A DNA stretch of 64,000 nucleotides, from the NCBI RefSeq assembly GCF_014489555.1, contig NZ_CP060784.1, positions 1,302,001 to 1,366,000 on the forward strand, written 5' to 3'. The notes beneath the pieces were generated by a model. It saw only the letters and a program-made list of their open reading frames with translations. It searched no databases and had not been told where the DNA came from. Within the stretch, counting starts at the first letter, position 1. Each line of letters opens with the position of its first letter. This DNA comes from Hymenobacter qilianensis. GTDB lineage: Bacteria; Bacteroidota; Bacteroidia; Cytophagales; Hymenobacteraceae. Positions 45,119 to 54,987 of this stretch are shown in pieces. The translations under genes and the position numbers were made by a program.

Positions 45119-47242
45119 GCGTTGTCTCCGTTTTCGAATGCGAAATTGGTCAAGTAGGACTCGTACAGGCGGATCGCCTCCACGCCCTCAGGCAAGCGGC
45201 GCGCAAGCGCCTGAAAGCGCCGCTCGTCGTCAGTTACGATGTAAGCGATCTGAGGCGTTCCGGCCCTGCGAATGGCATTCAGAAAATCGGTTGCCTTGTC
45301 CAGCTCCACTAGTAGGCCATAAGCATCAGCGACATCCCAGCCCGCTACAGGCAGTTCTTCGATGCGGCGACCCACACTGCCTGCGCGCAGCCACAGCAGT
45401 GGTGCAATGCGCGGGAATGAGGTCTGATAGCTAACACCAACCGGCGTTTCGTACGTCAGGGTGAAGAATTCAGCATTTTCCTCAAAGCCATCGGACATAG
45501 GGAATTCATCGGTAAACTTGTAATCCCCCGTGATGGGCTGGCCGTCTGGCGTCGTGCCAGTAATGATAGCCTCAACGCGCGGCTTGGTAATGTAGTCACA
45601 AATGCCCCACCGTTCCCATTCAGCATCGCCGGGTCTAAAGCCCTTTTCTCGCAGCGTCGTTTGCTCATCCGCGCCGACTTCGTTGTTGGTGATGCTTATA
45701 CACTGACGCCTACCGCCATCCTGCTTGTTAAGCCGCTTCACTGCATGGCGGTAGTGCCGGAGCCTGAGAAGAAGTCAAGGACAACCGCATTAGGTTTGTT
45801 TGTAACAAAAAAGCGTAAAGCATCCTCAACAGCATAGAGCGACTTAGGAAACGGGAATTTACGACCAGGAATAATCGATGTAAGAAGTCGGCTACCACCA
45901 TTGCCCGCGTCATGTGAAGGAATACGCCATAAGTCCGATGGTACAAACATGATATGTTGATCGGATATGTCTGTGATAATTGATCCATCCGGGTTTTGGC
46001 CGATTAGTGGAAATTGGCCGCGCTCAACTTTACTTCGCTCTCCTTGGTTCAAATAGTAGAGAGCAGTATCCTTACCTCGCCAAGGTCCAATTTTGGCATA
46101 ACCACTTTTTATCAATTCTTTTAGACGAGCTGGCCCATTTTGCCAAGTTCCAAAGCTACCATCCTTTCGTATGGGCCAACACGCGACACATCCATCGGGT
46201 GTCTCAATTTCCGATAGGTCGCTACCGTAATAGGCATCTCCTACACTGTGGAAAACAGCATGATCATCCAATTTCCGGATGAAAATAGGATAGAAACTAT
46301 TAGGGCCATCCGCCCTTTGAGCATTCGTGCCATCGCGCCGCATAAGGCGCCAACGAAGTATGAACTTGTTTTTTGTCTGCACTGGATTCCAGTCCGCAGG
46401 AAGAGCCTGTGGCAACGGTTTGCAAACACCTAGAAATACAAAAAACAAGTATTCTGTTGATCGCGAAAAGCTTCCTTTTCTAGGTACACCTCCGGTATTA
46501 ATCGCCGAACTGACCATAGTAATTCGTGCTTCCAGAAATACCTGCCCCAATAGTAACCCTAACCGTAGGTATTCTTTTTCGTCAATTGTGGCAATCAGAA
46601 CAGAATCCGCCGGGTTTAACAACTCCTTCGCTAGCAGCAACCGCCGCTCCATGAACGCCAACCACTTGCTATGCCGGTACAAATCGTCGCCCTCGACGTA
46701 ATCGTTGTTGTATTTCCAGTCCTTTGCGCCTGTGTTGTAAGGTGGATCAATGTAGATAGCGTCCACTTTGCCCCGGTGGGTCCAGGTCAAGGCTTTTAAA
46801 GCATGATAATTCTCGCCATTGATGACCGTATGCCATGGCTTGTCACCACCACGCGAAACATTACCAGTGGGAACAAGACCGGGATAGATGGTATCGCGGA
46901 ATTCGGCAACTACCACAAGGTCGTCGAGCGCTACTGTGTGGCTCTCCCCCCGGCCGCGCCCAGTAATGTCAGCTCAGCCATTTTGCTGGTTTTGTGGATG
47001 GCCTTCACCAGCCACAGACGCTGGTCGCCCTTGGCCGTTGAGCCGCGCGGCGGCAGCACATGTACTTTGTCGCCCCTGCGCACTGGGCGACGAGGTAATT
47101 CAACGGCTTCGGGGTTATGCCGCTCAAAGTTTAGACCAAAGGAAAGCCGGGATGACAGCGCCCGGAACTCGCGTTCCAGGTCAGCCCCCAACTGTGGGTC
47201 TTTGCCCTTCGCGTTTGCAATAAGATCAGTTAATCGAGACAC
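45115..47242 (-). CDS. Type III-like adenine DNA methyltransferase (Mod), two apparent frameshifts
   Basis: Modification subunit partnered with the downstream Res. Motif order DPPY (YIDPPYNTGAKDWKYNNDYV) before the SAM site (DFFSGSGTTA) indicates a beta-class N6-adenine enzyme. The N-terminal part (KDPQLGADLEREFRALSS, FGLNFERHNPEAVELP) matches this family. Breaks: the C run at 46946-46951 (a further base restores GGESHTVALDDLVVV) and near 45744-45748 (restores SGTTAHAVKRLNKQDGG). The merged protein is ~710 residues. The start is uncertain: GTG 47242 fits the family N-terminus, with an in-frame ATG at 47326 as alternative. If the breaks are real, restriction would be unmatched by methylation, which argues for errors. 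Confidence 0.88.
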
Positions 47243-47326
47243 AAGCTTTTCTAAAATGTTTTTTAAAATGTAGTAGTGTAATGTTGGAGTTGGCCAATGT
47301 AATTCGGCACAAATTACCACTACCAT

Positions 47327-47699
47327 TGGGTGTCAACACATGGTGTGGATCCGACGATAGGGCGGGGCCACGTCAGCAGGGGCCTCGCCCGATTGCCGAG
47401 AACCTATTCAGGTTCCGTCCAAGCGACCTCAATTCAATAAAACGGTTCTAATGTAGTCTCACAAAAAAGCCCCGCGTCCTCTAAGGATTATCGCAGGGCT
47501 TTACCGTTGGTTGAGCTGGCAACTACAAACCTTCCGGCTTATCGTAAAGGTAAGCAACATAAGGTTTATATTATTGGGGTATCGATACCCCTGAAGGGTT
47601 TCAAGTACACTTTTATTCTAGTTTACCCAGTTTACGGTAATGTCATAGGTTAGCTTTGCTCATGCAATTCCGTCAACACTCCATTACAAACTAACGCAA
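47327..47699. other. Intergenic with hairpin module R1
   Basis: No gene. It contains hairpin module R1 at 47463-47540 and A/T-rich DNA ahead of the next start. Nothing else was recognised. Confidence 0.5.
47463..47540. repeat. Hairpin module R1
   Basis: AAAAAAGCCCCGCGTCCT pairs imperfectly with GCAGGGCTTT, followed by the tail GAGCTGGCAACTACAAACC. The same hairpin plus tail recurs at 49674 (R2), 50065 (R3, tail degenerate) and 51266 (R4), all in the same orientation. Confidence 0.72.
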
Positions 47700-48329
47700 A
47701 TGGCCAAATTACAGAATACGCACGAGCAGTCATGTGCCTATTGCCATCAAGATTTTGTCCCCATGAAGCGGGGCACGCAGCGCTTCTGCTCCGCCAGTTG
47801 CCGAACTACCCATTGCAAGAAGAAAAAAGCCGGTACACTGGGTCGGGTTACCAAACTCAAAGGACCAAGAGGCGGGATGCAGCGTGGCTCATTTGCAGAG
47901 ACAGCCTTGGCTTCGGCCACGGGCGCCCTTGCAGCAAATACCCTAACCCAGACGGCAGAGTACTTCGCTGTCACGAAGGGCTTGGTAAAACAGGTGGAAG
48001 AGTTAACGCGGATGGTAATTCAGCTTTCAAAGACCCAGTTCAACACTTTTAATTTGGTTGGCAAAGGGCAGGTGGCAATCCTCAAGCAAATGGGCCTTTC
48101 TCGTGAAGAAGCCTTTGAACGATTGGGCATTCCTCTGCCAGCACCAGTTGCCCAACTCACCCCGGAAAAACAGTTACCCGCTCCCACTGCCTTCGACATG
48201 ACCGCATTTGAGGCTGCCTTGGCGAAGGCACTCAGCCCCGAGGAACTGACTAAACCGGCATTTGAAAAGGCGATGAATACGCCACAAGCGGATGCCGGAC
48301 TCCTATCCTTGGAAAAGGAAATTATTTAA
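47700..48329 (+). CDS. Hypothetical zinc-finger island protein
   Basis: 209 residues. The N-terminus has a Cys-rich finger: CAYC, then CSASCRTTHCKKKK, the pattern of small treble-clef or DUF2116-type zinc ribbons. A helical middle follows (LTQTAEYFAVTKGLVKQVEE) and a C-terminal acidic part. It may bind nucleic acid. It stands between the R-M operon and AT-rich cargo, after module R1. No function can be given. Confidence 0.7.
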   Translation: MAKLQNTHEQSCAYCHQDFVPMKRGTQRFCSASCRTTHCKKKKAGTLGRVTKLKGPRGGMQRGSFAETALASATGALAANTLTQTAEYFAVTKGLVKQVEELTRMVIQLSKTQFNTFNLVGKGQVAILKQMGLSREEAFERLGIPLPAPVAQLTPEKQLPAPTAFDMTAFEAALAKALSPEELTKPAFEKAMNTPQADAGLLSLEKEII

Positions 48330-48333
48330 GTGT

Positions 48334-48349
48334 GTACACATAGGGGTAC
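48334..48349. repeat. Internal inverted copy of the island 16-mer
   Basis: GTACACATAGGGGTAC is the reverse complement of GTACCCCTATGTGTAC, one base off the left-end copy at 35345-35360. It lies 5 bp after the zinc-finger gene. Confidence 0.55.
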
Positions 48350-48380
48350 GCTACGCCCCGACCGCCAACTGCCAGGAGCC

Positions 48381-48506
48381 ATGCAGCTAAGCCAATTGGA
48401 TAGCTTTGAGATGCCGCCCGACGAATTACCCGACGCAGTCCAACAGGCTCAAGGACCAGAGTCTTACCAGTCGGTTGAGGCTGTTTTATCTGCCATTGTT
48501 TTTTGA
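48381..48506 (+). CDS. Possible 41-residue peptide
   Basis: Open frame from ATG 48381 to TGA 48504-48506, reading MQLSQLDSFEMPPDELPDA and onwards with acidic content. Composition is protein-like but length and lack of context make it doubtful. It could be a fragment of a larger lost gene. Confidence 0.25.
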   Translation: MQLSQLDSFEMPPDELPDAVQQAQGPESYQSVEAVLSAIVF

Positions 48507-48627
48507 AAAGATTGAGCGATTAGAAGCAACTCGCCTTCGGTTGCTTTCTGCATCTCATTCCAATGAGCAGTCATAGATTTTTTGCCTAATGTTGGCCAGT
48601 TAGCAGGGTATTTATCTGCTAAATCAG

Positions 48628-49089
48628 TTAATCTCTAAGCACACTTGCCTTAATTGAGTTATAAAGCACGATTCTATCTTTGTCAAATGTCATCATATTT
48701 TTTACTCTGCTAATAGCAATAGATTCATTATCAATGTTTACACCATAAACCCCATTCCTATATGCTAATGGGAAGGGCAAAGCCTTCTGAACGGCGTCAA
48801 CAAATGATTTAGGCACACCTTTTTCGCCTGAAAGCGGAATTATATTGTAAATTGTTGTAACGACTCTTCCATTTTTAACGCCAACAATAATATCTCCGAT
48901 TTTTCTTCCAAACATATTCTCGTTAATAGTTCCGATATATTTGTAAGTAGATACATTTGTTTCAGAAGAAATTCCCAGTAATTTTAATTTATCTGCATCA
49001 GGCGAAATTTGATCTCCTAAGTCATATCGTTGTGCATTAGCTTGAAATGCAGAAAAAATTAATAAAATGATAAGTAAAATGTGCTTCAT
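48628..49089 (-). CDS. Exported hypothetical protein
   Basis: 153 residues with a clear signal peptide (MKHILLIILLIFSAFQANA). The mature part alternates strands (YKYIGTINENMFGRKIGDII) and lacks known motifs. It is strongly A/T-rich compared with the core genome, a sign of recent transfer with the island. Function unknown. Confidence 0.7.
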   Translation of the reverse strand: MKHILLIILLIFSAFQANAQRYDLGDQISPDADKLKLLGISSETNVSTYKYIGTINENMFGRKIGDIIVGVKNGRVVTTIYNIIPLSGEKGVPKSFVDAVQKALPFPLAYRNGVYGVNIDNESIAISRVKNMMTFDKDRIVLYNSIKASVLRD

Positions 49090-49212
49090 GATTTCCTGTT
49101 TTTAGGTTAAATGCAAATGCTGATTATTACTTTACAAGGGGTGGTTTCATGGTGGTTTTTTATGATGAGTGACCTTAAATATAGGGTGGCAGGGCAAACC
49201 ATGCGATCTACT

Positions 49213-49407
49213 TCAAAGCTTCCTGAAATTGTCTGAATCTTCAAAATGAGGTGGGTGTATTAGTAAAACGTCTGTCATATAACACATACCGCCTAAAGCA
49301 ATTAGAATAATAATAATCTTCTTTATTATGGACGTACTATCCTTGAGTAGACTATCAGCAAAATAAAGGGTTCCCCATAAGTAACCCAGCCAAAGTAAAA
49401 AGTTCAT
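49213..49407 (-). CDS. Small membrane protein
   Basis: 64 residues with two hydrophobic segments (LLWLGYLWGTLYFA and IIIILIALGGMCYM) joined by a charged loop. It is an A/T-rich cargo gene. No family recognised. Confidence 0.55.
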   Translation of the reverse strand: MNFLLWLGYLWGTLYFADSLLKDSTSIIKKIIIILIALGGMCYMTDVLLIHPPHFEDSDNFRKL

Positions 49408-49536
49408 ATTAGTGAAGAAAATCGCGTTGCAATTATTATCATTAAATATATGGTTTAATATTTATCATTTAATAGTCCATCCCGTTGTCTCAACGATTAT
49501 CCCTAACTCTACCTTCCGTTTTGTATGTTAATGACT

Positions 49537-49632
49537 ATGAAAACCAGCATACTTTCTTTCGCCATCTTCCTTATCTCAATCAATTGTGGCATACCCCCGC
49601 CAAGCTTGACTCAACCGATTGACGGCTGCTAA
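49537..49632 (+). CDS. Possible short lipoprotein
   Basis: 31 codons reading MKTSILSFAIFLISINCG and onwards, with a hydrophobic core and a Cys at a lipobox-like position. The stop follows soon, so it could be a truncated lipoprotein gene or a lysis-type peptide. Support is limited to the signal-like pattern. Confidence 0.35.
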   Translation: MKTSILSFAIFLISINCGIPPPSLTQPIDGC

Positions 49633-49673
49633 GGACGAATGAGTAGCCCGCCCTAGTAGTTTTGTCACCTTAT

Positions 49674-49745
49674 AAAAAAGCCCTACGTTCCTCAATCGAG
49701 TACGCGGGGCTTTACTCATTAGGGGGAACTGGCAACTACTCACCC
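49674..49745. repeat. Hairpin module R2
   Basis: AAAAAAGCCCTACGTTCCTC faces GAGTACGCGGGGCTTT around AATC, followed by the tail GAACTGGCAACTACTCACCC. Same orientation as R1 and R4. Confidence 0.7.
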
Positions 49746-50064
49746 AGTGGGTATAAGTAAGGAAATAAGTTTAAACCCTACTTCACAGTTGCCAGCTAAG
49801 CAACTAGTTTATTCTCTACAAGCTAACTCATGGTTAGCGGTTGTACGGATTTTCTAAAAATTCGCTTCGGGGTGGGTTTATCCTGCCGCACATAATGAGA
49901 ATCCACAATAGTATCACTAAGCATATGGCGAGTAATTTCTTCATTAGGCTAGTCGACTTAAGTTTTAATGTATAACCACTGATTTCTAATCCAATAATAA
50001 GTTATAATGTGGTAAATGTATATAGTACAAGTATGATAAAATATAAAATCTGAGTAATTATGAC

Positions 50065-50125
50065 AAAAAAGCCCCGCGCCCTCGATTGAGGAACGCGGGC
50101 TTTTGCCGTAGGTAGCCTTTCGGAC
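50065..50125. repeat. Hairpin module R3
   Basis: AAAAAAGCCCCGCGCCCTC pairs with GAGGAACGCGGGCTTTT around GATT. The right arm has one G fewer than the left arm has C. The tail is degenerate (GGTAGCCTTTCGGACTAT). Confidence 0.68.
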
Positions 50126-50182
50126 TATGACAAATTATACTATTAGATCTTAGTTTGGCCTTTACTATCCTAATCAAACGCA

Positions 50183-51241
50183 TTAAGGCGTGTCAAACAT
50201 GTTGAAGGTCCCAATAGGCTCAGTGTCAGTAGCTGTTTGACCATTAGTCGGCAGGGAAATAAGCTGTTGAGAACCTGTAACAAAACTTTCTATGGCGTCT
50301 AAAATGGTTGTTATAGTTCCTTGATGCTCCCAAGTTTCATACAGAGATTCTGAAATCCCCCACGTTTGAATGCTAACAACGATATCGCTTATCAGCTTAC
50401 GGAAGTTCTCATCAGGTAGCTCTTCTATCTCGCTGATAAGAACCCCTTTAATTTTTCTTTGGCTACTATGCTTTACGTATCCAACTATTGAAACTAGATC
50501 TGTTGCCCGAGGAATTAGATGAATAAATCTGGGCTGTGATAATGGTGTAAAGCCTATGTGAAGCGGATTTATAGCCTGTGCTTGCAGGTAAGTTATTGCT
50601 ACTGGTCTAATTGCGCCGCCAAATACTGCCGAAGTAGCAATATCGATCTTAGGGAGCACTCGGCGATGAAATTCAAACCTTTGGTTATGATCGCCAAACC
50701 ACAACTCCTGTTCCATCAAGTGTTTATAATAGTACAAATCTTTTGCCGCAAGTATCCACCGAGGTGCCATACTCTGAGTGCGTTTCTTTCTAGATAAATC
50801 ATAATTACTACAGTCAATTAATTTACGGTGAAATCTCACCACGACCTCTGCCTTTGATAGCTCATTTAGTAATGCTCTATAAGAAAACAGAAGTTGTTGC
50901 CTATAATTTAAAAATTCGTACTCTCCATTCTCAATCTCTTCAAAGAGAGCGTTGTCATGTGTTCCACACAGCCCCCGAAAAGTAAACATCTTAGTAGCGT
51001 TTACGCCAGTCCTTTCAAATCTATGTTCAGGATGATGAAGACCCCCTACGGTGAATTCTATGAAATTTCCGTCCGGAGCTATATGATTAAGTATTCCTCT
51101 TTCTTGAAGAATATGAGACCTCATATCTACATTTTGATGGCAACCAGGATACCGGCACTGCCCTCCAAACTTTTTTTCTGCTGAGAAAAACTTCTCTGAA
51201 AGCGCATCTTGCTGTTTACTATAACTGCCTTTTTTTGACAT
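50183..51241 (-). CDS. Hypothetical protein with Cys/His (HNH-like) N-terminal motif
   Basis: 352 residues. Near residues 29-100 the spacing C..PGCHQNVDMRSHILQ then FRGLCGTHDNALFEEIE gives two Cys, a Ser-His and a later Cys-x2-His, an arrangement seen in HNH/treble-clef nuclease-like proteins. The middle is helical, with YKHLMEQELWFGDHNQRFEF; the C-terminus is acidic. No signal peptide. It is A/T-rich and flanked by hairpin modules R3 and R4. It could be a defence or toxin effector carried by the island, but activity is unproven. Confidence 0.6.
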   Translation of the reverse strand: MSKKGSYSKQQDALSEKFFSAEKKFGGQCRYPGCHQNVDMRSHILQERGILNHIAPDGNFIEFTVGGLHHPEHRFERTGVNATKMFTFRGLCGTHDNALFEEIENGEYEFLNYRQQLLFSYRALLNELSKAEVVVRFHRKLIDCSNYDLSRKKRTQSMAPRWILAAKDLYYYKHLMEQELWFGDHNQRFEFHRRVLPKIDIATSAVFGGAIRPVAITYLQAQAINPLHIGFTPLSQPRFIHLIPRATDLVSIVGYVKHSSQRKIKGVLISEIEELPDENFRKLISDIVVSIQTWGISESLYETWEHQGTITTILDAIESFVTGSQQLISLPTNGQTATDTEPIGTFNMFDTP

Positions 51242-51265
51242 ACAAAAAGAACTATTGACTATTAC

Positions 51266-51345
51266 AGAAAAAGCCCCACTTCCTTCACTAAGGAATGTGG
51301 GGCTTTTGCCACAGGTAGAGCTGGCAACTACAACCTTATAGGCTT
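51266..51345. repeat. Hairpin module R4
   Basis: AAAAAGCCCCACTTCCTT pairs with AAGGAATGTGGGGCTTTT around CACT, followed by GGTAGAGCTGGCAACTACAA. On the minus strand the tail ends CTCTACC just before the hairpin, the same layout as the real tRNA and its terminator 150 bp away. Confidence 0.72.
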
Positions 51346-51432
51346 ACTCAAAGATACAAGGCTAGCCTGAGATTATATCGGCCGTTTAAAAGCTAATGAA
51401 TAAGGAAAGAAACAGCTAAATCGCAGTGATGT

Positions 51433-51448
51433 GTACCCCTACATGTAC
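51433..51448. repeat. Right-end copy of the island 16-mer
   Basis: GTACCCCTACATGTAC, one base different from the left-end copy at 35345-35360 and in the same orientation, ~45 bp inside attR. Confidence 0.6.
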
Positions 51449-51460
51449 CCTTAAATATAA

Positions 51461-51493
51461 AAAAGGCCGTTTCCAATCAGGAAACGGCCTTTT
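51461..51493. terminator. Terminator after tRNA-Met
   Basis: The arms AAAAGGCCGTTTCC and GGAAACGGCCTTTT surround AATCA, directly downstream of the tRNA on the minus strand. Counterpart of the hairpin at 35169-35200. Confidence 0.8.
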
Positions 51494-51496
51494 AGG

Positions 51497-51569
<73 letters not shown>

Positions 51570-51704
51570 CTGTTTGGTTCTGCAAATGTAAGAGGGTTTT
51601 TTGGAATTAGGTGGTATTGTAGTGTAAAAAGTTGGTTTTCGGGGCTTCTATACTGATAATCAGCCGCTTTATTCTTTGATGAAGTTGTGATTAAGTGACT
51701 GATT

Positions 51705-53571
51705 CTAGAAACGGCTGGTAATTCCGAAGTGAATTTTGGAGGCGTTGAGCGCCAGCTTTTGATTTAGCTGCTTTGAGCGGCCCACAGAATATACCAGCTG
51801 AAACAGACCAGCGCCGGTGCGAAAGCTGATACCGGCGCCCACGCCTGTTGGCGCATCGGCGTTGGCGCCTTGGGCTAGCTTACGTTGCAGGTATGCCTGA
51901 TCGAGGAAGAGAAAGACAAAGGAATCGGGGCCGGTGAACTGGCGATACTCCACGGTACCAACGGCGTAGGAGCTGGCATAGAAAGCAAACTCGCTGAAGC
52001 CACGTAGTGTAGCCAGGCCGCCCAATCGGAATAAGTCGTTGAGAAACAGCCGGTCGTTGAGCAAGGACTCGCCCCGCACCCGGCCGAGGAGCACGCCGTT
52101 GCGACCAATCGGATAATAGTATTCGGCGCGGCCACCGAGCGTAACCTGGGTGGAGCGCAGAGGAACTCGGGTATAAAGCGTGTCATTGAGGTCGGTGTTC
52201 TTGCTGATGCGCTTGTTGCCCACAGCGGCCAGGCTGCTGAAAAAAGCCCCCGGCGTGGAAAATACAGGTCGTCGAGAGTGCTTTTGGAGTAGTCGAGACC
52301 GTAGGAAGTGTACTCGGAGTCGATATTTTCGGGGAGAGCCCGTAGCTCCCGAAAGGTAGAATCGGACAGCAGGCGGGAGCTGCGGAACTCGGTGAAGAAG
52401 CTGATGCGCCCGGCCCGCGCCGTGGGGTACGTCACCTGAAGGCGAGGCCGCAGGGTGAGGAAAGCATCGGATTGCCGATAAAGGTTGAAATTGCCCCCCA
52501 CCTCCAGGGGCGAGCCGAAGAAATTAGGGTGCACATACTGCGCGTCCAGGAGCTGAGAGGCGGCGTCTACTTTGCGCCATTGTAAGCCCAGCTGCTTGCC
52601 CCCGCCGCGAATATTGCGCAGGTTGATGGTCACGTCGCCGGTGAGTTGCACTTTGTTCTGGCCCGGTCCGGGGCTTGGGTTGGGGAGCACGCCCACAATG
52701 GCATCGAACTGGTTGGCCGGCCGATCGTCAAGCAGCAAGTACACCCGCGCTTTGCCCTGCGCGAAACGCACTTCAGGCTCAGCCTTGACTTGTATATAAG
52801 GTAGCTGGCGCAGCTGGCGGGCAATGGCATCTACCCGCTGCTGACTATAGGGCTGATTAGGGAAAATCTGTAGGTAGCGGGTCAAAAACTGGGTTCGGGT
52901 TTTGGTAGTGCCCAGCACCTGCAAAGAGTCGAATACGATAACTGGGCCACGGTCGAGCACCACGCGGCCTTCGATATCGGAGCCGATAAGGGATACGGAA
53001 TCGAGGCGCACGGTGGCAAAAGGGTAGCCCTGGTTTTCGGCTTCGGTGAGTACACGCTGCTGGAGCTGGGTCCACTCCTGGGGTCGGAAAGGCTGGTCGC
53101 GGAAGAATTTTTCGCGGTAGCCAGCCTTGGTGAGCAAAGCGTCGCCGAGGTTGCCATTGCGCAGCCGTGCCCACCGGAATTGCTCGCCCACGTACAGGCG
53201 AACCTGCACCGAGTCGCGACTCCAGCGCATGGAATCGGCGGAGGCAGTGAGGTAGGCGTCGGCTTGCAGAGCCAGCACGACGTCGCGGATGATGCGCAGA
53301 GCCGTAAGCGAGTCGGGCGCGGTGGGCCGAAACCGGTAGCGTACGAGCGTGGGCCGGTCGGCTCCCTCGGTAGTAAGTTGAATAAATTTTGCCCCCGCAG
53401 TGGCTTACGCAGCCGCGTAATGCTGGTATCTGGGCGGGCGGGCGGCAAAGGTGGCGTCTGCAGCGCAGGCTGGCTAGGCGCGGCCGGGGTGGGCGTTATC
53501 TGCGCCCGTATCTCACTGGGCCAACCCAGGAGCAGACTCAGCACACAGTAAAAAAAGACGCGGGCACACAT
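51705..53571 (-). CDS. Omp85/BamA-TamA-like outer-membrane protein (two apparent frameshifts)
   Basis: About 622 residues: signal segment (CVLSLLLGWPSEIRA), a proline-rich linker, POTRA-like repeats (YIQVKAEPEVRFAQGKARVY, PFATVRLDSVSLIGSDIEGR) and a C-terminal beta-barrel (FHQLVYSVG-type strands ending IHFGITSRF). It inserts or exports proteins at the outer membrane. Breaks are at C runs 53392-53396 (restores LRGAKFIQLTTEGADRPT) and 52247-52251 (restores RRGAFFSSLAAVGNKRI). It is monocistronic, downstream of the tRNA region. Smaller than typical BamA, so a TamA-like or surface-lipoprotein role is possible. Confidence 0.85.
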
Positions 53572-53819
53572 TGGGGCAAAGAACGTGGACTGGAAGCATT
53601 TAATTTTGAAGCCTGTGGTTGAAATGCAATGAGAGCAGGGCCGCCGTCAGGTTCTGCTTCTGCGGCTCGTGCAATGGAGATTTGTGATCTGGGTACCTTG
53701 CAGAACAAATCAGGAGATGGAGCGAGAGGTGTTGCGTCCTTTTTAATGGAGCTGAAACCAATCACCCAAACTAATTATGCATCTCTGGGTGTTACCACAT
53801 ACGCTATCTTTTCTTCTGA

Positions 53820-54959
53820 ATGCCTGGCCTTTACCTTCACATCCCTTTCTGCAAACAAGCCTGCCACTACTGCGACTTCCATTTCAGCACTTCTATGGCA
53901 CTGAAAGGCAAGCTGGTAGATGCGCTGGTGCGGGAGGTGGAGCTTCGCCGCGACTACCTCGGCCCCCAAGCCACGCTCGACACCATTTATTTTGGTGGTG
54001 GCACGCCCTCTCTGCTGACTGCGGCGGAACTAGACACGTTATTTAGCGCCATTCACCGGCACTTCAAAATTGCCCCCCAGGCCGAGATTACGCTCGAAGC
54101 GAACCCCGACGACCTTACTGCCCCGAAGCTAGCGGAGTTGGCCGCCTCACCCATCAATCGGCTGAGCATTGGGTTGCAAAGCTTCCATGAGCCGCACCTG
54201 CGCCTGATGAATCGGGCTCACTCAGCCGTAGAATCGGCGCGGTGCGTGCGGCTGGCCCAGGATGCGGGCTTCGAGAATATCTCGGTGGACCTGATTTATG
54301 GTGTGCCGGCTCCCGACCACCGTATTTGGGAACAGGATATGGCCGCGGCTTTTGCGCTGGGCGTACCTCATCTTTCGTGTTATGCGCTTACTATTGAGCC
54401 TGATACGGTGTTTGGACGCCGCCTGCGCAAAGGGCAATTCACTCCGCCACCCGACGACTTTGTGGCCCGGCAGTTCGAAATGCTGTTGGCCCAAATACCT
54501 GCCCACGGCTACGAACAGTACGAGATTTCTAATTTTTGCCTCCCCGGCCGCGAGTCGCGGCACAATTCGAACTACTGGCGCGGCGTGCCTTATTTAGGCT
54601 TAGGCCCGAGCGCCCATTCATTCGACGGAGTCAGCCGAGAGTTTGCGGTAGCGAATAACGCGCGCTACGTAACGAGCCTGCTGGAGCAGAACGCGGTGCC
54701 CGTCACTCGCGAAACTCTCTCTCCCACCGACCGCGCCAATGAATACCTGATGACTAGTTTGCGCACTGCTCGTGGCTGCGACCTGGTGCGTCTGCGGCAG
54801 GAATTTGGAGTAGACTTACGTGCCCAACGCGCTGACTACTTGCGGGGTTTGGAGCAAAACCAATGGGCCACGCTACGCGATGAGGTATTGATTCTTACAG
54901 ATCAGGGAAAACTGCTGGCTGACCACATCACCTTAGAATTATTTCAGGCCGCTGGCTAA
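53820..54959 (+). CDS. hemW: HemW-like radical SAM heme chaperone
   Basis: 379 residues, intact. The radical SAM cluster motif CxxxCxxC appears as CKQACHYCDFHF near residue 12, with IYFGGGTPSLLTAAEL next, then TLEANPDDLTAPKL, RLSIGLQSFHEPHLRLM and the C-terminal HemN-type domain. The length and lack of an N-terminal HemN extension favour HemW (heme insertion into membrane enzymes) over coproporphyrinogen dehydrogenase. Core gene, with a six-base C run that is read intact. Confidence 0.93.
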   Translation: MPGLYLHIPFCKQACHYCDFHFSTSMALKGKLVDALVREVELRRDYLGPQATLDTIYFGGGTPSLLTAAELDTLFSAIHRHFKIAPQAEITLEANPDDLTAPKLAELAASPINRLSIGLQSFHEPHLRLMNRAHSAVESARCVRLAQDAGFENISVDLIYGVPAPDHRIWEQDMAAAFALGVPHLSCYALTIEPDTVFGRRLRKGQFTPPPDDFVARQFEMLLAQIPAHGYEQYEISNFCLPGRESRHNSNYWRGVPYLGLGPSAHSFDGVSREFAVANNARYVTSLLEQNAVPVTRETLSPTDRANEYLMTSLRTARGCDLVRLRQEFGVDLRAQRADYLRGLEQNQWATLRDEVLILTDQGKLLADHITLELFQAAG

Positions 54960-54987
54960 ATCAATAAAATCAGCGTAATCTGTGCCT

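Larger units (their letters stand above)
49408..50182. other. A/T-rich stretch with modules R2 and R3 and a tiny lipoprotein frame
   Basis: No sizeable gene. It holds the short frame at 49537-49632 and hairpin modules R2 and R3, 330 bp apart. The sequence between the two modules is noncoding in all frames that I could follow. Confidence 0.5.
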
